Source of the DNA: Paeniglutamicibacter psychrophenolicus
GTDB lineage: Bacteria > Actinomycetota > Actinomycetes > Actinomycetales > Micrococcaceae
Assembly: GCF_017876575.1 (NCBI RefSeq)
Contig: NZ_JAGIOE010000001.1
Coordinates: forward strand, 1,674,001 to 1,738,000
Length of the DNA: 64,000 nt
Direction of reading: 5' to 3'
Part shown: positions 57,373 to 64,000 of the stretch, piece by piece
Position numbering within the stretch: the stretch's first letter is position 1
How the letters are laid out: each line of letters begins with the position of its first letter
Program-made: the position numbers and the translations under genes
Notes under the pieces: model-generated
Databases searched by the model: none
Told to the model about the DNA's origin: nothing
What the model saw: only the letters and a program-made list of their open reading frames with translations

Positions 57373-58485
57373 ATGAGCGACCCGAAGAAAACCTCCCTGC
57401 ATGCCAAGCATGCTGAACTCGGCGCCTCCTTCACCGACTTCGGTGGCTGGGACATGCCGCTGAAGTACGGTTCGGAACTGGCCGAACACAAGGCAGTGCG
57501 CGCCACCGCGGGCCTGTTCGACCTCTCCCACATGGGCGAGGTCTGGGTCGAGGGACCCGAGGCGGCGAAGTTCCTGAACTCCGCGCTGGCCGGAAACATG
57601 GCAATCATGGCCGTGGGCCGCGCCAAGTACTCGGTCATCTGCAACGAAGCAGGCGGCATCATTGACGACCTGATCACCTACCGCCGCGGCGAGGAGAAGT
57701 TCCTCGTGGTGCCCAACGCCGGCAACGCCCCGGTGGTTGCCGCGGCACTTGCCGAACGTGCGGCCGGCTTCGACGTGGTTGTCACCGACGCCTCGGCGGA
57801 CACCTCGCTGATCGCCGTGCAGGGCCCGGCCTCCGTGGCCATCCTGCACGAACTGGTCGACGAGGCCACCAAGTCGCTGGTCAGCGACATGAAGTACTAC
57901 GCTGCCGACGACGCCACGGTGGCAGGCTTCGACGTGCTGCTGGCCCGCACCGGATACACCGGCGAGGACGGCTTCGAGCTGTACCTGCCCAACGACCAGG
58001 CCCCGGCACTCTGGGAAGCACTGATGAACGCGGGAGCAAACCACGGGCTGATCCCCGCGGGCCTGGCCTGCCGCGACTCGCTGCGCCTGGAAGCCGGCAT
58101 GCCGCTGTACGGCAACGAGCTGTCCCTCGAAGGCAACCCGTTTGAGGCCAACCTCGGCCCGATCGTGTCCTTCAAGAAGGAAGAGGACTTCACGGGCCGC
58201 AAGGCGTTGGAGGCCATCAAGGCCGAGGGCGCCAAGAAGGTCCTGGTGGGCCTGAAGGGCCTGGGCCGTCGCGCCGGCCGCGGCGGCTACCCGGTTTCGG
58301 TTGACGGCACCCAGATTGGCGCCGTCACCTCCGGCCAGCCGTCCCCGACCCTGGGTTACCCGGTGGCCCTGGCCTACGTCGAGCCGGCCTTCGCCGAGAT
58401 CGGCACGAAGGTCGACGTCGACCTTCGCGGCAAGCCCGAGGCCTTCGAGGTCGTCGCGCTGCCGTTCTACACCCGAGCCAAGTAA
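57373..58485 (+). CDS. gcvT: Glycine cleavage system aminomethyltransferase, T-protein
   Basis: Tetrahydrofolate-dependent enzyme of 370 residues that releases ammonia from the aminomethyl-H-protein and forms methylene-THF. Family marks: FGGWDMPLKYGSELAEHKAVR, FDLSHMGEVWVEG, RTGYTGEDGFELY, and ACRDSLRLEAGMPLYGNE near residue 235. The ATG at 57373 follows AAAGG by seven bases; a TTG one codon before is unlikely. Lies 40 bases after gcvP. Confidence 0.96.
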   Translation: MSDPKKTSLHAKHAELGASFTDFGGWDMPLKYGSELAEHKAVRATAGLFDLSHMGEVWVEGPEAAKFLNSALAGNMAIMAVGRAKYSVICNEAGGIIDDLITYRRGEEKFLVVPNAGNAPVVAAALAERAAGFDVVVTDASADTSLIAVQGPASVAILHELVDEATKSLVSDMKYYAADDATVAGFDVLLARTGYTGEDGFELYLPNDQAPALWEALMNAGANHGLIPAGLACRDSLRLEAGMPLYGNELSLEGNPFEANLGPIVSFKKEEDFTGRKALEAIKAEGAKKVLVGLKGLGRRAGRGGYPVSVDGTQIGAVTSGQPSPTLGYPVALAYVEPAFAEIGTKVDVDLRGKPEAFEVVALPFYTRAK

Positions 58486-58574
58486 CGTTGTCGGTGGCGG
58501 GGGCGCTCCGTGCCCCAGCCACCGATCAACCGGCTTAACTTCTTTACCCACATTCTTTGAGAGGAAACACCCCC

Positions 58575-58955
58575 ATGAGCAAGGTTCTCGCATCCCTTCG
58601 TTACTCGGCCGAGCACGAATGGGTTGACGCCTCGACCCCGACCAAGGTCGGCATCACCCAGGTTGCCGCCGACGCACTGGGCGACGTCGTGTATGTCGAC
58701 CTGCCCGAGGTCGGCGACTCCATCACCGCCGGCGAGACCTGCGGCGAGGTCGAGTCGACCAAGTCCGTTTCCGACCTGTACGCACCGGTCACCGGCACCA
58801 TCGTTGCCGTCAACCAGGACGCCATCGACAACCCGGCCATCCTGAACGAGGACCCGTACGGCGCCGGCTGGCTGTTCACCGTCGAGGTCACCGAAGAGGG
58901 CCCGCTGCTCTCGGCAGCCGACTACGCCTCCGCCAACGGCGGCGATGTAGCGTGA
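58575..58955 (+). CDS. gcvH: Glycine cleavage system H-protein
   Basis: Lipoyl carrier of 126 residues that shuttles the aminomethyl group between P-, T- and L-proteins. The lipoylated lysine is Lys63 in [18 protein letters not shown]. Other family segments are YSAEHEWVD and [21 protein letters not shown] precedes the ATG at 58575. Its TGA overlaps the GTG of glyA by four bases. The L-protein (lipoamide dehydrogenase) gene is not in the window, as usual. Confidence 0.96.
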   Translation: MSKVLASLRYSAEHEWVDASTPTKVGITQVAADALGDVVYVDLPEVGDSITAGETCGEVESTKSVSDLYAPVTGTIVAVNQDAIDNPAILNEDPYGAGWLFTVEVTEEGPLLSAADYASANGGDVA

Positions 58956-60271
58956 CCGCAGTTTACGAATCCCTTGCCCCCGCGTCGCTGACGCAGGACA
59001 TCGGGACGCTCGATCCGGAGATCGCCCAGCGCATCGACGCGGAGCTGGCCCGCCAGCAGCGCGGCCTGGAGATGATCGCCTCGGAGAACCACACCGCGCT
59101 GGCCGTGATGCAGGCGCAGGGCTCGGTGCTGACCAACAAGTACGCCGAGGGCTACCCGGGCCGCCGTTACTACGGCGGTTGCGAGGAGGTCGACGTCGTC
59201 GAGACGCTGGCCATCGAACGCGTCAAGGCCCTGTTCGGTGCCAAGTTCGCCAACGTGCAGCCGCACTCCGGTGCCCAGGCCAACGCCTCGGTCATGCACG
59301 CGCTGATCCGTCCGGGCGACACCGTCATGGGCCTGAACCTGGCCCACGGCGGTCACCTGACCCACGGGATGAAGATCAACTTCTCCGGGCGCCTCTACAA
59401 CATCGTCCCGTACGGTGTCGAGGAGGACACCCTGGTCATCGACATGGACAAGGTCGAGGCCCTGGCCATCGAACACCAGCCCAAGATGATCGTGGCCGGC
59501 TGGTCCGCCTACCCGCGCCAGCTCGACTTCGAGCGCTTCCGCGCGATCGCCGACAAGGTCGGCGCGTACCTGTTCGTGGACATGGCGCACTTCGCCGGCC
59601 TGGTGGCCGCCGGTCTGCACCCGTCCCCGGTTCCGCACGCCCACGTCACCAGCTCCACCACGCACAAGACCCTGGCCGGTCCGCGCGGCGGCATCATCCT
59701 GACCAACGACGCGGAGATTGCCAAGAAGATCAACTCCGCGGTGTTCCCCGGACAGCAGGGCGGCCCGCTGGAGCACGTGATTGCCGGCAAGGCGGTCGCG
59801 TTCAAGATCGCGGCCACGCCCGAGTTCGCCGAACGCCAGGCACGCACCATTGCCGGGGCCAAGATCCTGGCCGAACGCCTGTGCGCCCCGGACGTCGCGG
59901 CGGCCGGCATTTCCGTGCTCACCGGCGGCACCGACGTGCACCTGGTCCTGGTGGATTTGCGCCACTCGGAGCTGGACGGGCAGCAGGGCGAGGACCTGCT
60001 GGCGAAGGTGGAGATCACCGTGAACCGCAACGCGGTCCCCTTTGATCCGCGCCCGCCGATGGTCACCTCGGGGTTGCGGATCGGCACCCCGGCGCTGGCC
60101 ACCCGCGGCTTCTCCGAGGCCGCCTTCGTGGAGGTCGCGGACATCATCGCCGAAACCCTCATCGCGGGCACCACGGAGAACAACCAGGACACCCTCGCGG
60201 CCCTCAAGGACCGCGTCACCGCCCTGGCCAACGCCCACCCGCTGTACCCGGAATTGGCAAAACTGGCCTAA
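58952..60271 (+). CDS. glyA: Serine hydroxymethyltransferase
   Basis: PLP enzyme of 439 residues that joins glycine and methylene-THF to serine. Hallmarks: [36 protein letters not shown], and the PLP lysine Lys239 in [18 protein letters not shown] start inside the gcvH stop (GTGA). Co-transcription with the glycine cleavage genes lets the methylene-THF made from one glycine convert a second glycine to serine. A hairpin follows the gene. Confidence 0.96.
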   Translation: MTAVYESLAPASLTQDIGTLDPEIAQRIDAELARQQRGLEMIASENHTALAVMQAQGSVLTNKYAEGYPGRRYYGGCEEVDVVETLAIERVKALFGAKFANVQPHSGAQANASVMHALIRPGDTVMGLNLAHGGHLTHGMKINFSGRLYNIVPYGVEEDTLVIDMDKVEALAIEHQPKMIVAGWSAYPRQLDFERFRAIADKVGAYLFVDMAHFAGLVAAGLHPSPVPHAHVTSSTTHKTLAGPRGGIILTNDAEIAKKINSAVFPGQQGGPLEHVIAGKAVAFKIAATPEFAERQARTIAGAKILAERLCAPDVAAAGISVLTGGTDVHLVLVDLRHSELDGQQGEDLLAKVEITVNRNAVPFDPRPPMVTSGLRIGTPALATRGFSEAAFVEVADIIAETLIAGTTENNQDTLAALKDRVTALANAHPLYPELAKLA

Positions 60272-60295
60272 TCCCGGTTCGCCAACAACCTCGCT

Positions 60296-60328
60296 GCGAG
60301 CCCGGGATCCACAAGGTCCCGGGCTCGC
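60296..60328 (+). terminator. Hairpin between glyA and sdaA
   Basis: GCGAGCCCGGGA at 60296-60307 pairs perfectly with TCCCGGGCTCGC at 60317-60328 (12 bp). No T-run follows directly (GGTCTCT), so it may reduce rather than abolish read-through into sdaA. Confidence 0.65.
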
Positions 60329-60414
60329 GGTCTCTGCACCACCGACAGTGACGCGCCTCACCAATCCGCGCGTCGGCTCCCACCCCAGCAGTGTCTCTTG
60401 AAAGAAGTATTCTC

Positions 60415-61830
60415 GTGGCTATCAGCGTTTTTGATCTTTTCACCGTCGGCATCGGGCCATCGTCCTCGCATACGGTGGGACCCATGCGTGCGGCCCACGC
60501 GTTCGCCGCCAAGCTGGTGCGCGAACAACATCTCGCGAACATCGCCACCATGCGCGTCGATGTCTACGGTTCGCTGGCCGCCACCGGCCGCGGACACGGA
60601 ACATTCACCGCGATCATGCTGGGCCTCGAGGGCTACGAGCCCGAGGCCATCTTGCCCGAGGAAGTCGATGCGCGCCTGGAAGACATGGCCGCCACGGGCA
60701 AGCTGCAGTTGTGCAAGGCCGTGGGTGAGGGTGAAGGCAAGGAGATCGACTACAAGGTCGAGGACATGATCCAGCACCCGCTGACCATCCTGCCGCGGCA
60801 CACCAACGGCATGAAGATGGCGGCCCTGGATGCGGACGGCAACGTCCTGGCCGAGGACACCTACTACTCGGTGGGCGGCGGCTTCATCGTGCGCGAGGGC
60901 GCCGAGGACAAGCTGGCGGAAAACTTCAAGGAAGCGGTCAACAAGCAGCCCTACCCGTTCACCACCGCCGCGAAGCTCCTCGAGCACTGCGCCACCACCG
61001 GGCTGTCCATCGCCGGGGTCATGGCCGCCAACGAGGAAGCCTACCGCTCCAAGGAAGAGATCCGTTCCGGCCTGCTGCACATCTGGCAGGTCATGGAGGA
61101 CTGCAAGAACGCCTCGCTGGAACGCGAGGGCGTGCTGCCCGGCGGGCTGAAGGTCCGCCGCCGCGCACCGGAATGGCACAAGCGCCTGGCCAAGGAAGAC
61201 AAGGACCGCGACCCGGTGTTCTGGCAGGAATGGGTCAACCTGGTGGCCCTGGCCGTCAACGAGGAAAACGCCTCCGGCGGACGGGTGGTCACCGCCCCGA
61301 CCAACGGCGCTGCCGGCATCATCCCCGCGGTGATGTTCTACGCGACCCACTACGCACCCGGAGCCAAGTACTGGAACCAGGAGGAGCGCGAGGACGTGAT
61401 CGTGCGCTTCATGCTCACCGCCGCGGCGATCGGGGTGCTCTACAAGGAGCAGGCCTCGATCTCCGGCGCAGAGGTCGGCTGCCAGGGCGAGGTCGGCTCG
61501 GCCTCCTCGATGGCCGCCGGCGGACTGGCCGAGATCCTCGGCGGCACCGTTGACCAGGTGGAAAACGCCGCGGAAATCGCTATGGAACACAACCTGGGCC
61601 TGACCTGCGACCCGATCGGCGGGCTCGTGCAGATCCCGTGCATCGAGCGCAACGCGATCGCCGCGTCCAAGGCCATCAACGCCGCCAAGATGGCCTTGAT
61701 GGGAGATGGGCAGCACCACGTGACCCTCGACGAGGTCATCATCACCATGCGCGAGACCGGCAAGGACATGAGCTCGAAGTACAAGGAAACCGCGATGGGC
61801 GGCCTGGCCGTGAACGTCATCGAATGCTAG
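60415..61830 (+). CDS. sdaA: L-serine dehydratase, single-chain iron-sulfur type
   Basis: [4Fe-4S] enzyme of 471 residues that deaminates L-serine to pyruvate and ammonia. N-terminal [24 protein letters not shown] is diagnostic. Probable cluster cysteines are Cys356 ([18 protein letters not shown]), Cys398 (LTCDPIGG) and Cys409 (IPCIERN). The GTG at 60415 (VAISVFDLF) has AAGAAG seven bases upstream; an earlier GTG at 60391 is less likely. It completes the path glycine to serine to pyruvate begun by gcvPTH and glyA, with a hairpin between it and glyA. Confidence 0.95.
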   Translation: MAISVFDLFTVGIGPSSSHTVGPMRAAHAFAAKLVREQHLANIATMRVDVYGSLAATGRGHGTFTAIMLGLEGYEPEAILPEEVDARLEDMAATGKLQLCKAVGEGEGKEIDYKVEDMIQHPLTILPRHTNGMKMAALDADGNVLAEDTYYSVGGGFIVREGAEDKLAENFKEAVNKQPYPFTTAAKLLEHCATTGLSIAGVMAANEEAYRSKEEIRSGLLHIWQVMEDCKNASLEREGVLPGGLKVRRRAPEWHKRLAKEDKDRDPVFWQEWVNLVALAVNEENASGGRVVTAPTNGAAGIIPAVMFYATHYAPGAKYWNQEEREDVIVRFMLTAAAIGVLYKEQASISGAEVGCQGEVGSASSMAAGGLAEILGGTVDQVENAAEIAMEHNLGLTCDPIGGLVQIPCIERNAIAASKAINAAKMALMGDGQHHVTLDEVIITMRETGKDMSSKYKETAMGGLAVNVIEC

Positions 61831-61852
61831 CGGCGTAGCCCGTAGCTTGTTG

Positions 61853-61908
61853 CGGCCCGTTCGGTGCCGTGTCCCGGAATCCTCCGGGTCGCGGCACCGA
61901 ACGGGCCG
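61853..61908 (+). terminator. Terminator of sdaA
   Basis: A perfect 17-bp inverted repeat (61853-61869 with 61892-61908) with extra pairing in the loop is followed by TCGCCCTTTTCC. It lies 22 bases after the sdaA stop and closes the glycine locus. Confidence 0.85.
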
Positions 61909-61952
61909 TCGCCCTTTTCCGGTGCGGGGCTCCGGCTGGTAGCGTTCGATCC

Positions 61953-62474
61953 ATGCTTGAGATACGCCCCTTCACGGCCGCCGACAGCTCCGAGGCGCTT
62001 GCCGCGCGCACCGAACTGGACGCCGAGGACTTCGATTTCCTGCTCGGCTACTCATCCCGACGGGGCTTTGATTCCTACCTGGAACAGTTGCAGGCGCACG
62101 AGGACGGACTGGGCCTGCCTCCGGGATGGGTGCGCTCGGCACTGTGGGGTGCCTTCGTCGACGGGCAGTTGGTGGGCCGCACATCCATCCGGTTCGAGCT
62201 CAACGAGAACCTGCGGGCCGTCGGCGGGCACATCGGCTACGCGGTGCGTCCGGCGCACCGGCGGCGCGGCCACGCCACGGAGATCCTGCGCCAGTCCCTG
62301 GCGCAACTGGCCCAGCGCAACATCGGCACGGCGCTGGTGACCTGCCGGGAAGACAACCTCGCCTCGGCCCGCACCATCGAGGCCAACGGGGGAGTGCTGG
62401 AAAACATCATCGAGGCCTCCGACGGGCCCACCAAGCGGTACTGGGTTCCCACCGCCGCGACGCCCCGGGGCTGA
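61953..62474 (+). CDS. GNAT acetyltransferase
   Basis: N-acetyltransferase of 173 residues. The acetyl-CoA loop is GYAVRPAHRRRGHATEILRQ (R-x-x-G-H-A), and the C-terminal pattern TCREDNLASARTIEANGGVLEN is typical of the GNAT family. The ATG at 61953 (MLEIRPFTAADSSEA) gives a normal GNAT beginning; the longer frame starts inside the sdaA terminator. No substrate clue. Confidence 0.87.
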   Translation: MLEIRPFTAADSSEALAARTELDAEDFDFLLGYSSRRGFDSYLEQLQAHEDGLGLPPGWVRSALWGAFVDGQLVGRTSIRFELNENLRAVGGHIGYAVRPAHRRRGHATEILRQSLAQLAQRNIGTALVTCREDNLASARTIEANGGVLENIIEASDGPTKRYWVPTAATPRG

Positions 62475-62970
62475 ACCCTGGGGCAGGACCCGCATTGGCC
62501 GTTCGAAGCAGTGGTGGCCTAGGATGGGAAGGACGCCCCGACCCGGTGCGACCTGCCCGGAAAACGGAGGCCGCCCAGGGAATTTCGGGCCCTGAGGACG
62601 GATGGAGGTGACCGCACGCATGGATGACGGACCTAGTCGATCTACCACGCCGCGCGAGCACCACCCGGGTGCCCGGGAACCCCTGACCCTCCAGCACTGA
62701 TCCTCCCCTCCTCCGCCGGATGCCACGCACCGGTGCGCCGGGGGGAATGGACCCCACGCACCCCCTGGCGCGCACCGCGCCCAGGGATGCAGATCCCCGA
62801 TGAACGGATCACGGCTGGAGGCCACCGCGGGCCGTCCCGAGGATTCCGGCGCTTGCTGCGCGGTTGTGTCTTTTGCGCAACACCCAGCCCACACCACCCA
62901 TTCCTGGCACACGTCGCCGGCACGCGCCGGCGCGATGCATGCGTGTGTTTTCACCGGAGGGAACCGGATC
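62475..62970 (+). promoter_or_regulatory. Long structured leader upstream of mgtE
   Basis: These 496 bases hold no credible gene. A promoter candidate, TTGGCC at 62495-62500 and TAGGAT at 62520-62525 (spacing 19), would leave an untranslated leader of about 440 bases. The leader is rich in inverted repeats, for example a GC-rich stem between about 62733 and 62780. Magnesium transporter genes are often preceded by a magnesium-sensing leader (M-box); I cannot match this one to the M-box consensus by eye, so only the long structured leader is claimed. Confidence 0.45.
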
Positions 62971-64000
62971 ATGATCAAGACGCCCACCAGCTCGTTTGAT
63001 TTCAGCGCGGAACAACTGGCCAAGGCCCTGGCCGCCAACGACATTGCCGCGACATCAAAGGTGTTCCACCCCCTGGGGACCGCCGAGGCGCTGGAACAGC
63101 TTGAACGCCTGAACACCTTTGACCGGGCGCTTGCCTACCGAACCCTGCCCAAGGACCGGGCCATGGAGGTCTTCGAGCGACTTGACGCCTCGTTGCAGGC
63201 CGACCTGGTCGCTGGCCTGCAGGAAGCCGACGTTGCCGAGGTCTTTGCGGCGATGAGCCCCGATGACCGGGTGGCGCTGCTCGACGAGCTGCCGGCATCG
63301 GTGGCGAACCGGTTGATCCTGGGACTGACCGAGAAGGAACGCGCGCTGACCAGCACCGTGCTGGGCTACCCGCAGGGCGCGGTCGGGCGCTACATGAGCC
63401 CGGAGTTCGTGATCACCCACCCCGGGCTGAGCGCGGGCCAGACCCTGGAGCGGGTGCGCAAGCAGCTCGACGACGCCGAGTCCGTCTACACCATCCTGGT
63501 CACGGACACGGGCCGGCACCTGGTGGGCGTGGTGTCTTTGCGCGACGTGCTGCGCGCCGAACCGGCCGAACGCGTGCAGGACATCATGAAGAAGCCGATC
63601 AGCGTGGGGGCGACGCTCGACGCGGAGGAAGCCGCCCGCTATTGCGCCGACGCCAAGGTCCTGGTGCTGCCGATCGTTGACGCCGAGGAACGCCTCGTGG
63701 GCATCCTGACGGTCGATGACGCGCTGCGGATCCTGGAGGACGCCGAGTCCGAGGACGCGGCCCGGTCCGGCGGCACCGAGCCGCTGCGCCGGCCCTACCT
63801 GGCAACCCCGGTGCGCGCCATCGTGCGGGCCCGGGTGGTGTGGCTGCTGGTGCTGGCGCTCGGTGCGACGCTGACTGTCCAGGTCATCGGCGCGTTCGAG
63901 GCGACCCTCGAGGCACAGGTGGTGCTCTCGCTGTTCATCCCGCTGCTGATCGGCACCGGCGGGAACACCGGCAACCAGGCGGCCACCACCATCACCCGCG
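62971..64000 (+). CDS. mgtE: Magnesium transporter MgtE, 3'-truncated by the window
   Basis: Mg2+ channel/transporter, first 343 residues. GGAGG at 62956-62960 precedes the ATG by ten bases. The layout is complete to the pore: the N-domain of superhelical repeats (about 15-130, LDASLQADLVAGLQEADVAEVFAAMSPDD), two CBS domains (about 130-260: VTDTGRHLVGVVSLRDVL and VDAEERLVGILTVDDAL), the connecting helix, the first transmembrane segment WLLVLALGATLTVQVIGAF and the pore motif PLLIGTGGNTGNQ. The CBS and N domains sense cytoplasmic Mg2+ and gate the channel. The remaining membrane helices lie beyond the window. Confidence 0.94.
   Translation, partial: MIKTPTSSFDFSAEQLAKALAANDIAATSKVFHPLGTAEALEQLERLNTFDRALAYRTLPKDRAMEVFERLDASLQADLVAGLQEADVAEVFAAMSPDDRVALLDELPASVANRLILGLTEKERALTSTVLGYPQGAVGRYMSPEFVITHPGLSAGQTLERVRKQLDDAESVYTILVTDTGRHLVGVVSLRDVLRAEPAERVQDIMKKPISVGATLDAEEAARYCADAKVLVLPIVDAEERLVGILTVDDALRILEDAESEDAARSGGTEPLRRPYLATPVRAIVRARVVWLLVLALGATLTVQVIGAFEATLEAQVVLSLFIPLLIGTGGNTGNQAATTITR

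Noticed and set aside
62475-62970. M-box riboswitch upstream of mgtE
   Set aside because: The conserved M-box elements could not be found by eye; only a long structured leader is supported, so it was not named as an M-box.

Overview
The window is about 64 kb of high-GC DNA from an actinobacterium, most likely a relative of Arthrobacter in the Micrococcaceae. The indications are GTG starts and ATGA/GTGA gene junctions, a DUF222/HNH endonuclease of the kind common in that group, DtxR-type iron boxes, a single-chain iron-sulfur L-serine dehydratase, a menaquinone methyltransferase, and a glutathione-independent-type formaldehyde dehydrogenase. This is inference from gene content; no rRNA or tRNA gene was seen.

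Layout. 1-6445: the end of a sugar ABC importer operon (ATPase cut by the window edge, two permeases, lipoprotein binding protein) followed by two xylose-isomerase-like TIM-barrel isomerases. 6504-9851: a membrane protein, a glutaredoxin-like protein and a two-gene FtsX-type ABC system. 9943-11406: an amino-acid permease. 11633-23076: two ferric-siderophore uptake systems. The first is a minus-strand binding protein, two permeases and an ATPase. The second is a plus-strand binding protein, then two permeases and an unusual ATPase fused to a siderophore-interacting reductase domain. An SDR and an MBL-fold hydrolase lie among them, and DtxR-like boxes precede both binding-protein genes.

23098-27411: a MarR regulator divergent from an ABC exporter across a perfect palindrome, then a methyltransferase and an alpha/beta hydrolase. 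27973-34069: the general PTS proteins HPr and enzyme I, divergent from a TetR regulator, mannitol enzyme II and mannitol-1-phosphate dehydrogenase. 34338-43175: a miscellany that includes the DUF222/HNH protein, a cytidine-deaminase-like protein, a MarR/FMN-reductase divergent pair, a Xi-class thiol transferase, SDR, methyltransferases (one MenG-like) and a GNAT. 43999-46040: an NfeD/flotillin pair. 46149-53065: a HbpS/GlcG-like protein, formaldehyde dehydrogenase, an RNase HI-NTF2 fusion, a beta-lactamase-fold protein, a GDSL esterase, a VIT-family transporter and an F420-reductase-like oxidoreductase.

54219-61830: a glycine catabolic locus. A tandem glycine riboswitch precedes gcvP-gcvT-gcvH-glyA, and sdaA follows after a hairpin. 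Together they take glycine to serine and then to pyruvate and ammonia. 61953-64000: a GNAT and, after an unusually long leader, the start of the magnesium transporter gene mgtE, cut by the window end.

No CRISPR array, prophage, insertion sequence or recognisable biosynthetic cluster was seen. The most distinctive items are the ATPase-SIP fusion, the tandem glycine riboswitch locus, the RNase HI-NTF2 fusion, TTGA-N4-TCAA operator pairs in front of two unlinked reductase genes, and the long mgtE leader.
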